Under the pieces are notes generated by a model. That model did not search any database. It saw only the letters and a list, made by a program, of their open reading frames with translations, and was not told the origin of the DNA. The translations under genes and the position numbers were made by a program. From CBDDBU01 sp965226045 (GTDB taxonomy: Bacteria; Pseudomonadota; Alphaproteobacteria; VGEJ01): a stretch of 64,000 nt of DNA. The stretch is from positions 124,001 through 188,000 of the forward strand of contig CBDDBU010000024.1 of assembly GCA_965226045.1 (NCBI GenBank), in the 5' to 3' direction. Positions 1-9,124 of the stretch are shown here, piece after piece. How positions within the stretch are numbered: the first letter of the stretch is position 1; every line of letters starts with the position of its first letter.

Positions 1-2
1 CG

Positions 3-1394
3 CAATGGGGGCCTGCATTCCGCCCGGAGTATCAGGACCTCTCGCGCCTGCGAGATATTTTCCCCGGCGTTCCCATCGCCGCCCTGACGGCGACGGCCGA
101 TCAGGTCACCCGCGAGGACATCGCCGCTCAGTTGTTCGCGGGCGATGCGGAGACCATCGTTCTTGGCTTCGATCGCCCGAACATCAAGCTCGTGGTGGAG
201 ATGAAGCGCGAGTGGAAATCGCAGCTGCTCTCGTTCGTCGAACGGCACGGCGGCGAAAGCGGAATCATTTATTGCCTATCACGCAAGAAGACCGAAGAGA
301 CCGCCGCCTTGCTCAGTCAGAAAGGCGTTCTCGCCCTGCCCTATCACGCCGGCATGGACAAGGCGGTGCGCGACGCCCACCAGAACGCCTTCATGACCGA
401 GCCCGGCGTTGTCATCGTGGCGACCATCGCCTTTGGCATGGGAATCGATAAATCCGATGTCCGGTTCGTCTTCCACGCCGACCTGCCCGGCAGTATCGAA
501 GCGTATTACCAGGAAATTGGCCGCGCCGGCCGCGACGACCAGCCGGCCGAGGCGCACATGCTATTCGGGCTCGGCGACATCCGCATGCGGCGAATGTTCA
601 TCGCCCAGGAAGAGGCCGGCGAGGAGCGCAAGCGTCGCGAGTATCAACGCCTCGACGCGCTGCTTGGCTATTGCGAGGCGGCGACCTGCCGCCGCCGCGA
701 CTTGCTCGCCTATTTCGGGGAACGGATCGAGCCGTGCGGGAACTGCGATGCCTGTCTTGACCCGGTCGAGATCGTGGACGGCACGACGGAGGGGCAATGG
801 GCGCTCGCGGCGGTCGAACGGACCGGGCAACGCTTCGGCGCGGCTCACATCATCGATGTCTTGCGAGGGTCGCTGACGGAGAAGGTGGTCAAGGCCGGCC
901 ACGACCGCTTGGCCCCCTTCGGGGTCGGCGCTGGACACAAGAAGGAGGCGTGGCGGTCCCTGATGCGACAGCTTGTGGCCGGCGAATTCCTCCGCCTCGA
1001 CGCCGAGGGCTTTGGCGGGCTGACGATCACCGACAAGGGCCGGATGCTCATGCGGGGCGAGGCCAGCTTCCAATGTCGCCAGGAGACCATGCACCCCACC
1101 CCACCCGCGCGGCGCGCAGCCCAAAGCGCCGCGGCCGCCGTGGAGCTGTCGGATGCCCAGGCAACGCTGTTTGGCCGGCTCAAGGAACTGCGCCTGCGCC
1201 TCGCCAAGGCGCGGGGCGTGCCGGCTTATGTTGTCTTTTCGGACCGATCGCTCGCCGACATGGCCCGGCGCCAGCCACGGAATACCGATGAATTCGGTGC
1301 GGTCAACGGGGTCGGCGCGGCCAAGCTGAAGAATTTCGCGGCGCCCTTCCTGGCGGCTATCGCTGCGAACGGAGGGCTCGCAGCCGACGAGTAG
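3..1394 (+). CDS. recQ: ATP-dependent DNA helicase RecQ, 3' part (5' end outside window)
   Basis: This is the C-terminal 463 residues of RecQ, the 3'-5' helicase of recombinational repair. The frame is open from the first bases of the window (QWGPAFRPEY..., helicase motifs leading into FDRPNI), so only the N-terminal ATPase part is missing. Visible in order are helicase domain 2 with IIYCLSRKKTE, GIDKSDVRFVFH and the arginine-finger motif QEIGRAGRD; a zinc-binding region with CEAATCRRRD and CGNCDAC; the RQC winged-helix segment; and an HRDC domain near the end (VPAYVVFSDRSLADMA, GVNGVGAAKL-like). It converges on the minus-strand monooxygenase gene with a 43-base gap. Identity is secure; the start cannot be seen. 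Confidence 0.95.
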   Translation, partial: QWGPAFRPEYQDLSRLRDIFPGVPIAALTATADQVTREDIAAQLFAGDAETIVLGFDRPNIKLVVEMKREWKSQLLSFVERHGGESGIIYCLSRKKTEETAALLSQKGVLALPYHAGMDKAVRDAHQNAFMTEPGVVIVATIAFGMGIDKSDVRFVFHADLPGSIEAYYQEIGRAGRDDQPAEAHMLFGLGDIRMRRMFIAQEEAGEERKRREYQRLDALLGYCEAATCRRRDLLAYFGERIEPCGNCDACLDPVEIVDGTTEGQWALAAVERTGQRFGAAHIIDVLRGSLTEKVVKAGHDRLAPFGVGAGHKKEAWRSLMRQLVAGEFLRLDAEGFGGLTITDKGRMLMRGEASFQCRQETMHPTPPARRAAQSAAAAVELSDAQATLFGRLKELRLRLAKARGVPAYVVFSDRSLADMARRQPRNTDEFGAVNGVGAAKLKNFAAPFLAAIAANGGLAADE

Positions 1395-1437
1395 CCCACC
1401 GGTTCCCACTACGCCGATCGGGCCGTCACGCCGCCGC

Positions 1438-2469
1438 TTAGGGCGTTGCGGCAGTCCAGGTGCTTGGCACGCCGCAGCCCACCTCCGCCACGATTTCGAA
1501 GGAGCGCAGGCGGTTGGCGTGGTCGTAGATGTGCGAGGTGATGAGGAGTTCATCGGCTTGGGTGAGTGCGGCGAAGTCCGCCATCGCGGCCCGCACCGCT
1601 TCGGGCGGACCCGCGACCGAGCACGACAGGCTGTTGTCGAGCATCTGCTTTTCCTGTGGCGTGAGCGTTTCCTCGAACCCCTCCACAGGGGGTGGCAAAG
1701 GGCCGGGCCGTCCCTGCCGGAGACTGAGAAAGCTCTGTTGATGGGAACTGCGCAAGACTTTCGCCTCTTCAACGGTATCGGCCGCGAACACGTTGAGGCC
1801 GACCATCAGATACGGCGCCGCTAGCTGCTCCGAGGGCCGAAATTCGGACCGGTAGAGCTTGATCGCCTGCATCAGCGCGGCGGGCGCGAAATGCGAGGCA
1901 AACGCATAGGGCAGGCCGGCCAAGGCCGCGAGCTGGGCACCAAACAGGCTCGATCCCAAGATCCAGAGGGGCACCCCAAGGCCAGCGCCCGGCACCGCCT
2001 GAACGGCCTGACCTGGCTCGGTCGCGCAAAAATAGTGCTGAAGTTCCATAACATCGCGCGGAAACTCGTCGGGGTCGCTCTGCAGCGTGCGGCGGAGCGC
2101 CCGCGAGGTGAGCTGATCGGTGCCCGGCGCCCGGCCGAGACCAAGATCGATACGGCCAGGATATAGCGCTTCTAGGGTCCCAAACTGCTCGGCGATCACG
2201 AGCGGAGCATGGTTAGGAAGCATCACCCCGCCCGCACCGACGCGGATCGTTGACGTGCCCCCCGCGACATGGCCGATGACGACGGCGGTCGCGGCGCTGG
2301 CGATGCCGGTCATGTTGTGATGTTCGGCCAACCAATAGCGGTTGAAGCCCCATTTCTCGGCGTGGCGCGCGAGATCCAGAGTATTCGCGAGTGCCAGCGA
2401 GGCGCTGCCCTCCTCGGTGATGGGCGACAGATCGAGAACCGACAGCGGCGGTAGGTGCGGCATGGTCAT
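1438..2469 (-). CDS. LLM-class flavin-dependent oxidoreductase (MsnO8/YhbW type)
   Basis: A 343-residue luciferase-like monooxygenase, a TIM-barrel flavin enzyme that uses reduced FMN or F420; the substrate cannot be read from sequence. Family hallmarks are the opening LPPLSVLDLSPI, the active-site region WLAEHHN at about residue 47, the segment VGAGGVMLPNHAPLVIAEQF, and LGLGRAPGTDQ. Length matches the roughly 330-340 residues of the MsnO8 subgroup. ATG codons at 2469 and 2463 are both possible starts and neither has a strong ribosome-binding site. The gene lies downstream of the decayed TPR gene on the same strand and converges on recQ. Confidence 0.85.
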   Translation of the reverse strand: MTMPHLPPLSVLDLSPITEEGSASLALANTLDLARHAEKWGFNRYWLAEHHNMTGIASAATAVVIGHVAGGTSTIRVGAGGVMLPNHAPLVIAEQFGTLEALYPGRIDLGLGRAPGTDQLTSRALRRTLQSDPDEFPRDVMELQHYFCATEPGQAVQAVPGAGLGVPLWILGSSLFGAQLAALAGLPYAFASHFAPAALMQAIKLYRSEFRPSEQLAAPYLMVGLNVFAADTVEEAKVLRSSHQQSFLSLRQGRPGPLPPPVEGFEETLTPQEKQMLDNSLSCSVAGPPEAVRAAMADFAALTQADELLITSHIYDHANRLRSFEIVAEVGCGVPSTWTAATP

Positions 2470-2518
2470 CAGGATTCACGCCTATCTTCGATTTGCTTGG
2501 GGGCGTTTGTGAGCCGCC

Positions 2519-4046
2519 TCAGCATATGAAAGTCGAGGTCGACGCGGTCGATACTAGCCGCCTCGCCACGCCGCAACCACGGCGACGCCCACGGTTCAAA
2601 TCGGCAAGGGATGCGGCTTTAGCGTATGCCCGGCGAGCGCCGTCGTGCTCATCCAGGCCGTCGAGCGCACGCGCGGTCAGCTTCCAATTCGTCGGACTGG
2701 TCGGTTTCAGCGCGGTGCGTTCGTTGGCCAACGCAAGGGCTAGCTTGTAGCGCTTGGCGCGCAGCGCCGCCTCCAGCAGAGTCCACGCGATGAGGTCTCG
2801 CTGAGCATGACTGCCTCCAAGGCGGTCGGTACGGTGTCGGATCGGCAGCAATAGCTCGACCACTTGGTCATAGTCACCGGTCGCGAAAGCCTGGGCCGCG
2901 CGGCAGAACGGAATGCCGATCTCGCGAGTCATCCCGACATTGGGTCGCTCGCGTGGTCGGCGTAGCGCTCGGTCGCGTTGGGCATTGACCGCGCCGTCTC
3001 GTCACGACCATCGCACACAAAGGTCATCATGGCGTGCACGTCATTGAACGCGTAGAGCGTGTCCTTGGCTGAACGTTCCCATTTTTCGGCCAATCCATGC
3101 CACCGGTCGCCGCTTCCCATTTTTCGGCCAATCCATGCCACGGTCGCCGACGTCGACGTTGAGTTTGAGACGCCAAAGAAGTGCGGAAGCGTCCAGCTCC
3201 TCGCGCTTATCGCCTTCCGGGTCAGCGGAGTTCAGGTGATCGTCGAAGATCTCGAGGGCCCTGTCATGCTGCTCCAAGTCGATGTGGAATAGCGCCAGAT
3301 GCCACCACAAGTGGTTGGCAAAATTGCTGGTCGCCTAGTCGGTTTGGCGGGTCATCAGCCAGCCGATGCCCCCCTGCTGGCGTCCCTGCATTTCCATGAC
3401 GTGAGCGACCGCATGACTGGCGTAGACGTCGTTCGGGTTCATGGCGACCGCCCGCCGGCCCAGTTCCTCGGCGCGTGGGAAGTCGCGGCACTCCTCTAGG
3501 CCAAAGGCATAGAACCCAAGGACAAAGCCATAGACCGGTAGGCCTTCGTCCCAGGCGGGCCAAACCCGGGCCACCACGTCGCGCTCATCCACGATATCGC
3601 CTAGCAGCACGTCGGTCAGGTGGACCAGCTGTAGGGCGAGCAGGTCACGCGGGTATTCCACGAGAACGGCCCGCCAGCGCTGCACCGCGCCATAGAAATC
3701 GCCATCCCCAGGCACGCAGGGCGGCGATGTGGCCGCGTTCCCGGTCGTTCGCCTGGTCCGCCAGAGCCTCCGCGGCGACCAAGCTGGCGCGCATGTCCTC
3801 GTAGATTCGAGGCTCCATGGTCTGGGTCAGCAATCCCGCCTTGAAGCAGTGCCCCATGACGAAGTCGGGATTCCGTCGCAGTGTCTTGTCGATCTCGGCG
3901 ACAGCATCGCTCCGGAACGACAAACTCAGCTCGTGCGCTGCCTCCAGCTCGTCGATGAGGCCGCGTTGGGCGGTCGAAACCGGCATACCCCTCGAATCCG
4001 CGAGGCCGCTGGAATCTGCGGGGCTGCCGGAATCGGCAAGGCTCAT
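2519..4046 (-). pseudogene. TTC38-like tetratricopeptide repeat protein, decayed
   Basis: Reading the minus strand in pieces reconstructs one protein resembling the tetratricopeptide repeat protein 38 family: ELEAAHELSLSFRSDAVAEI, then a segment starting GDFYGAVQRWRAVL, then LWWHLALFHIDLEQHDRALE, then WHGLAEKW, and finally REIGIPFCRAAQAFATGDYD. At least four lesions break it: a frameshift near 3708, an in-frame TAG at 3335-3337 (DWATSN expected, D-stop-ATSN found), a roughly 38-bp tandem duplication at 3078-3141 that shifts the frame, and another frameshift near 2940. The start at 4046 overlaps the remnant upstream. Function was probably a soluble TPR scaffold of unknown role; it is now a pseudogene unless the lesions are read errors. 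Confidence 0.8.
3078..3141. repeat. Tandem duplication, 26 identical bases with 38-bp period
   Basis: CCCATTTTTCGGCCAATCCA and the next six bases occur at 3078-3103 and again at 3116-3141. The duplication lies in the TTC38-like reading frame, repeats the WHGLAEKWE-coding stretch, and shifts the frame because the period is not a multiple of three. Confidence 0.9.
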
Positions 4047-4942
4047 GGCTGACGCCCTCGGGTCAAAAGCGCCCGTCGTAGGCTTGCGGGCCGATCTTGG
4101 CCGCGACCAGAGTGAAGGTCTCCGACCTCAAGCCGTCGAGGACCGCCCGATGAAGTTCCTTGCGATGGTCGACCGCGACACCCACCCCGCCCCGCGCCGC
4201 CAAGCGCCAGCGCCTCGTCCTCCGAAAACACGCCTTTCGCCTTGTAGGTCGTCAGGACCGGGATGTGGAACGTCCTGGCGAAGTCCGCGACGGCCGCCTC
4301 CGCGCGCTGGGCCAGGACCTCCAGACCGGCGATCAAGATCGGCCGTTCGGCTCGGGCCAGCGCCCGGCGAGCGGCGTCCAACGCCGGGCCTGGCGCCGGC
4401 GCCATCGCGCCTCGGCGCGTCGGAAGAAAGTCCCTCGCCGCCGGCTGTTCGGCGCCAGCGAGCGACATCGGCACGTCGATATGAACCGGCCCGGGCCGGC
4501 CTTCCATGGCGATCGCCAGCGCTTTGTCGACCAGGATATCGACCGCGCCGTCGACCAAGGTCAAGCTCGCCTTGGCTACGGGTCGCAAGACTGCGGTGTG
4601 ATCGAAGACCTGGTGGGTGTATCCGGCAGCCTCCGCCGCGTCGACGCGGCCGGTGAGAAAAATCAAAGGCACCCGATCCTGAGCCGCGTTGGCCACCACG
4701 TTCACCGCATTGGCGACCCCGGGTCCCAGTGTCGCCAGTAGGATGCCAGGAGCGCCGGTCACATGGTAGGAACCCTCGGCCATGAAGCCGGCGGCGTTTT
4801 CGTGTTTGGCGAGATGGAAGGCGATGCCGGCGGCCGACAAGGCGTCCAAAACCGTTAGGACTTCGCCGCCAGGGATGCCGAACGCATGCCGGCAGCCGGC
4901 TTTGTACAGGCGCTCGGCCAGGATCCGTGCGGCGGTGGGCAT
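4043..4942 (-). pseudogene. Acetolactate-synthase-like ThDP enzyme with internal deletion
   Basis: The first 260 or so residues are the N-terminal pyrimidine-binding and central domains of a thiamine-diphosphate enzyme of the acetolactate synthase/benzoylformate decarboxylase superfamily: HAFGIPGGEVLTVLDAL, the catalytic glutamate in LAKHENAAGFMAEG, LATLGPGVANAVN, and GPVHIDVPMSLAG. After ALALGGAG the protein should continue into a ThDP-binding domain of about 230 residues with a GDG motif. Instead the DNA jumps to what looks like the extreme C-terminus (RSETFTLVAAKIGPQAYDGRF) in another frame, ending with TGA at 4063-4065. The gene therefore lacks its cofactor domain and is shifted at the junction near 4190. 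ATG 4942 is the likelier start; an upstream GTG lies at 4966. Confidence 0.75.
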
Positions 4943-5144
4943 GGCGCGTCCGGGAACCACGGTCACGACGCTAGATTCTCATACATTCGATGCCGACACG
5001 ACCCCAGACGTGACTCGGCACCCTTCTGGGCTCCAACAGTGCTGCGTAGCGAGAGGTGCGTGAGCCAAGCGTGCTCCGGATTCCGCTATACCCCCGACGC
5101 GAGAAGGCCTCGCTCAACCACGTCGCCGCGACACGAACTCAGGG

Positions 5145-6464
5145 TCACACGGATTGTGCGCGATCGAGCACCTCCGCGCGGTTGTCGAGAAATGCGGTGG
5201 CAGCCATGACAAACCGGTCGAGGTCGGCTTGTTCGAGGGCGAGCGAGAGGCTCATGAAGCCGCGCCGGGCGAGATGCTGGCCCTGGGCGAGCATGTCGAG
5301 ATGAAAGAGCGTCAGCGCGTCCTTGTTGGCGGAGGCGACGTCTTCCGGGCGGGTGATGGGCGCGCGCCGAACGTGCACGTTCATCATCGAGCCATAGCCT
5401 GTCACCTGGAACGGCAGGTCGCGTTCCCGCGCGGCGGCGTTGAGCGCTGTCCGAAGATCCTCGCCGCGGTCGTTGAGGGTTTGGGCCGCCTCGGCGGTGT
5501 AGACCTTGCTCAAGCCGGCGAGTCCAGCGGCCATGCTCAGGACGTTGTTGTTGAACGTGCCCGCGTGCTGAAAAGCACCCTCCCGGGTCAAGTCGAAGCG
5601 TCCCATGATGTCGGCGCGACCGCCGAACGCCCCGAACGTCATGCCGCCGCCGACGTACTTCCCGAACACGGTGAGGTCGGGGAGGATGTCGAGGGCCGCC
5701 TGCATCCCCCCGGGCGACAGCCGCGAGGTCATCACTTCGTCGAACACGAGGACGATGCCGTGCCGGGTTGCCGCCGCCCGCAGCGCCTCGAGGAACTCGC
5801 GATCCGCCGGGATGCACCCGCCGCCGCCCATCACCGGCTCGATCACGATCGCCGCCAGCACCTCGGCGTGAGCCTCGATGGTCGCGAGCGTGCGCTCCGC
5901 GTCGTTGAAGTGACCCATGACGTAGTCGAGGGGCACGTTCAGCTCCGAGTGGGGCGGGGCGAACATGAACACCCCGCCGTGGTAGCCGTACTCGAACACC
6001 ATGACATGGGTGCGCCCTGTGAACGCGCGGGCGGCAAGCACCGACATCAGGCTTCCTTCGGTGCCCGAGTTGGTGAAGCGGACCAGCTCCACCGACGGGA
6101 AACGTGCGCACATCGTCGCGGCGAGACCCGTCTCGTAGACGTTGTTGGCGCCGAGCGAAACGCCGTCGTCGAGCGCCTCTTTCACCGCCGCGCGGATCAC
6201 CGGGTCCGAGTGGCCGAACAGGCCGGCGGTGAAGTCGTTGAGGAAATCAGTGTAGTGGTGGTCGTCGACGTCCCACAGGTTGGCCCCTTCGGCGCGGCGC
6301 ACGGTCAGAGGGAACGGCGTGTAGAAGAGGGAGGTGCGGGTGCTGCCGCCGGGGATCAAGGCCCGAGCCTCCTGCCAGCGCGCCTCGCTTCGCGGGTTGG
6401 CCGCCACATACGCGCGCTCGGCCTCGTAGATCGCATCGTGCAGTGTGAAGTTCGGGTCCGCCAT
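5145..6464 (-). CDS. Class III aminotransferase, glutamate-1-semialdehyde aminomutase-like
   Basis: A 439-residue PLP-dependent enzyme of the class III aminotransferase family. The opening ARALIPGGSTRTSLFYTPFP resembles glutamate-1-semialdehyde 2,1-aminomutase, but the rest fits the broader group annotated as aspartate aminotransferase family. Visible motifs are RFTNSGTEGSLMSVLAARAF, the aromatic YGYHGG, EPVMGGGGCIPA, the PLP aspartate in LVFDEVMTSR, and the PLP lysine in LTVFGKYVGGGM. The start at ATG 6464 follows the ABC ATPase stop by 32 bases on the same strand, so the two are probably co-transcribed. Neighbouring genes suggest it processes an imported amino compound rather than making haem precursors; that is inference. 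Confidence 0.85.
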   Translation of the reverse strand: MADPNFTLHDAIYEAERAYVAANPRSEARWQEARALIPGGSTRTSLFYTPFPLTVRRAEGANLWDVDDHHYTDFLNDFTAGLFGHSDPVIRAAVKEALDDGVSLGANNVYETGLAATMCARFPSVELVRFTNSGTEGSLMSVLAARAFTGRTHVMVFEYGYHGGVFMFAPPHSELNVPLDYVMGHFNDAERTLATIEAHAEVLAAIVIEPVMGGGGCIPADREFLEALRAAATRHGIVLVFDEVMTSRLSPGGMQAALDILPDLTVFGKYVGGGMTFGAFGGRADIMGRFDLTREGAFQHAGTFNNNVLSMAAGLAGLSKVYTAEAAQTLNDRGEDLRTALNAAARERDLPFQVTGYGSMMNVHVRRAPITRPEDVASANKDALTLFHLDMLAQGQHLARRGFMSLSLALEQADLDRFVMAATAFLDNRAEVLDRAQSV

Positions 6465-6496
6465 GATTCGCTGAAGCCTCCGGCTATCAGTACCGT

Positions 6497-7609
6497 TCAC
6501 TCCGGTACGACGATGCAATCCTCCTTGGGCCACCACAGGTGCGTGACCTGGGAGATATCGAGGGTACGATCCCAGATCCGCGCGCTCACCGTGCCGAGCT
6601 TGGTGTCCGCTGGCTGATCGAGATACTTGCCTTTGTAGATCGTGTTTCCGGGCCGGCAAGCGACGAGGTTGGGTCGATCGTTCCCGGCCGCATCGCCCAG
6701 CTCCAAACGTACCCGCTCGGCTCGAACGCCAACACACACGCGATCGCCCGGCGCCGGCTCGGCCCCTCCGCACCACATTCCCTGCACGGACACCTCGCCG
6801 AGGCTGACCACCGCGCTGATCCCGTTCTGGCGCTCCAAAACGCCCGAGAAGAGATTCTCGACGCCCATGAAATCGGCGACGAACCGGCTCGCTGGGCGAT
6901 CGAACAGATCGCGCGGCGGCCCCTCCTGGACGATCCGCCCCCGGCTCATCAGGATCACCCGGTCGCTCATGGTGAGCGCTTCTTCCTGGCTGTGGGTCAC
7001 GTAGATGAAGGTCATGCCGAGTCGGCGGTGGAGATCGAGCAGTTCAACCTGCATCTCGAGCCGCAGCTTCTCGTCGAGGGCACCGAGGGGCTCGTCCAGA
7101 AGTAGAATGGCCGGCTGCGTGACGAGCGAGCGCGCGAGAGCAATGCGCTGGCGCTCTCCGCCGCTCAGCTGATGGACACGGCGCTCGTATTTGTCAGACA
7201 GCCGGACGAGCTGTAGTGCCTCCATCGCCCGCCGTCGGCGTTCCGGCTGCGGCACCTTCCGTACCCGCAAGCCATACGCGACGTTCTCGCCGACCGACAT
7301 ATGGGGAAACAGTGCGTAGTGCTGGAACACTGTCGTGCAGTTGCGATCCGATGCCGGAACGTTTGAGACGTCCTGATCCGCGATCGACAGACGTGCGATC
7401 TCGCTTGGTGTCTCCAAGCCTGAGACGATGCGCAAGAGTGTGGTCTTGCCCGAACCGCTCTCGCCCAGCAGGGTCAGGAACTCACCGGGAGCGGCCGTCA
7501 CCGAGACGCCGTCGAGCGCGACCACGTCGCCAAAACGATGGGTCGCGTTGACCACTTCCAAGATGGGCGGTGAGGTGGATTGGCTGATTTCTCGATCGGG
7601 CGTGCTCAT
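6497..7609 (-). CDS. ABC transporter ATP-binding protein, polyamine (PotA) type
   Basis: A 370-residue ATPase subunit for a spermidine/putrescine-type importer. It shows Walker A GESGSGKTT, the Q-loop in FQHYALFPHMSVGENVAYGL, signature LSGGERQR, Walker B LLLDEPLGALD and the switch histidine in IYVTHSQEEAL. A TOBE-like C-terminal domain follows (VGVRAERVRLELGD). The true start is ATG 7609, preceded by AAGGGGAG; the longer open frame upstream is not coding. Its partners, the binding protein and two permeases, are transcribed in the opposite direction from the same 236-bp intergenic region. The substrate is not identifiable from the ATPase. Confidence 0.92.
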   Translation of the reverse strand: MSTPDREISQSTSPPILEVVNATHRFGDVVALDGVSVTAAPGEFLTLLGESGSGKTTLLRIVSGLETPSEIARLSIADQDVSNVPASDRNCTTVFQHYALFPHMSVGENVAYGLRVRKVPQPERRRRAMEALQLVRLSDKYERRVHQLSGGERQRIALARSLVTQPAILLLDEPLGALDEKLRLEMQVELLDLHRRLGMTFIYVTHSQEEALTMSDRVILMSRGRIVQEGPPRDLFDRPASRFVADFMGVENLFSGVLERQNGISAVVSLGEVSVQGMWCGGAEPAPGDRVCVGVRAERVRLELGDAAGNDRPNLVACRPGNTIYKGKYLDQPADTKLGTVSARIWDRTLDISQVTHLWWPKEDCIVVPE

Positions 7610-7845
7610 GCTCTCCCCTTTGCCCCCTGTCGGCCTTTGCATGGGCCCTCTTCCGGACGGCGATACCGAGGCTCTGCGACTCCCGAGAAAGGCTAGCCGC
7701 CGGGAGCTGTCGCCGCAACGTGGCTTGCCACGCGCCGGAGAGGGGCCATGACAACGTCGGTCGCCGAGCGTAGTCTTTTCTACACGGCCTCCTTGGAACG
7801 ACCGATATGGCTGTTCGCTGGGGCCTAACAAAGGAAGGCAATGTC
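7610..7845. promoter_or_regulatory. Divergent intergenic region of the ABC transporter locus
   Basis: These 236 bases separate the ATPase/aminotransferase unit (leftward) from the binding protein/permease unit (rightward), so promoters for both must lie here. A good ribosome-binding site, AAAGGAAGG, sits at 7830-7838 before the rightward ATG. I did not find convincing -35/-10 pairs. Confidence 0.5.
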
Positions 7846-9036
7846 ATGGATGTACCGACCGAACATCGGCAGTCCGGTGCGACGCGTAGAAACGTGCTCA
7901 AAGGCGCGGCGGCGACCGGTGCGGCGCTCGCCGCGAGCAGCATCCCCGGTGCCGCAAAGGCGGCTGACAACGTGATCCGCGGGTATGGTGTGAACACCGG
8001 CGCACTCAAGGACTGGGGCCTGTTCGCCAATTCGACGGGCCTTGTCATGGACTATACCGAGACCAACACCGATCCGGGCGTCTTCATCCGCGATGTGGTC
8101 GCCAACGAGATCGGCGAGGACTACGACTTCTTCGTCTTTGATGGTGGCATGGAAGACGTGCTCGGTCCTCAGGGTATATTTCTAGAGGTCGACCAGAGTC
8201 ACCCCGAGCTCACCTTGTGGGATCGCACGTCGAAGGACTTCAAGTACGCCGGCATCACCCAGGACGACGAGGGTCGGCAGTGGGGCTTCCCCATGGTCAA
8301 CAACGCCGACAGCTTCGGCTTCTGGCCGGAGGACCTCGACATCGCCGATCCGCTCGCGCCCACGACCTGGGAGTTCGTCTTCGAGAGCGAAAAGACACGC
8401 GGTCGCGTCGCCGTCGACAAGGAATGGGCGGTCACCATGGTGCACGCGGGCTGGTGGCTGAACACCTCGGGCCAGGCCAAGATCGCCGATCCCACCAACA
8501 TGCCGGGGGAGGATGCCAAGCTGGTCGCCGATTACCTTGTCGGGCGCAAGAAGGCCGGTCAGTTCCGCACCTTCTACGGCGGCTTCGACGAGCAGGTGGA
8601 GCTCCTCGGCAACAAGGAGGTGGCGGCGATCACCTGCTGGGAGCCGGCCGTCATCGAGGTCAACCTCCAGAACAACAAGGAGGTGGTGTTCTACGCGTTC
8701 GCCGAATACCACTACAAATGGGGCCACGTGTTCTACATGCCCTCGCAAGCCGCCAACCGGGCGAACCTCGCCGACATCTACAAGACGGCCAACTACTTCC
8801 TGGGCGGCGAGTACTGCGCCTACCAGGCGATCGAACGCGGCTACGTCGGGCCCAACTCGGACCTCGCCATCGAATACGCCAAGGCGAACGACTGGCCGGC
8901 GGAGCATATCGAGATCATCAAGAAGTCCGGGAGCAAGGTGAACCGGAAGTACGCGATCCCGCCGTTCTGGGGCGACTACGTACCGCCCAACGGGGACGTG
9001 ATGGAGGAGGAGTTCCAGCGCGTCCTGAACGCTTGA
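7846..9036 (+). CDS. Extracellular solute-binding protein, polyamine-type ABC transporter
   Basis: A 396-residue periplasmic binding protein. It begins with a twin-arginine signal, TRRNVLKGAAATGAALAASS, with likely cleavage after a PGAAKAA stretch, so export is by Tat. The mature part fits the PotD-like type 2 periplasmic binding fold: GFPMVNNADSFGFWPED, a hinge region, and the aromatic ligand-pocket segment TCWEPAVIEVNLQ. The chosen ATG at 7846 has AAAGGAAGG eight bases upstream. The two permease genes follow on the same strand after an 88-base gap with a hairpin. Substrate is likely a polyamine or related amino compound by family, which is not certain. Confidence 0.9.
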   Translation: MDVPTEHRQSGATRRNVLKGAAATGAALAASSIPGAAKAADNVIRGYGVNTGALKDWGLFANSTGLVMDYTETNTDPGVFIRDVVANEIGEDYDFFVFDGGMEDVLGPQGIFLEVDQSHPELTLWDRTSKDFKYAGITQDDEGRQWGFPMVNNADSFGFWPEDLDIADPLAPTTWEFVFESEKTRGRVAVDKEWAVTMVHAGWWLNTSGQAKIADPTNMPGEDAKLVADYLVGRKKAGQFRTFYGGFDEQVELLGNKEVAAITCWEPAVIEVNLQNNKEVVFYAFAEYHYKWGHVFYMPSQAANRANLADIYKTANYFLGGEYCAYQAIERGYVGPNSDLAIEYAKANDWPAEHIEIIKKSGSKVNRKYAIPPFWGDYVPPNGDVMEEEFQRVLNA

Positions 9037-9047
9037 GCGTTTCGATA

Positions 9048-9070
9048 GCGGGCGATTTGTTTCCGCCCGC
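9048..9070 (+). terminator. Hairpin between binding protein and permease genes
   Basis: A 7-bp perfect stem GCGGGCG/CGCCCGC with a 9-base loop, 11 bases after the binding-protein stop codon. There is no T-run, so it is more likely an mRNA stabiliser or attenuator than a full terminator. Such hairpins often raise binding-protein expression relative to the permeases. Confidence 0.4.
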
Positions 9071-9124
9071 GTCCGCCTGTCTCGGTGCTGGGTCAAGCGT
9101 GATCCAGCGCCGGGCGGGAGGCGC

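Noticed and set aside
561..1772. Minus-strand open frame of 403 codons over recQ
   Set aside because: Antisense shadow of the RecQ C-terminus; no recognisable domain and Arg/Pro-rich composition.
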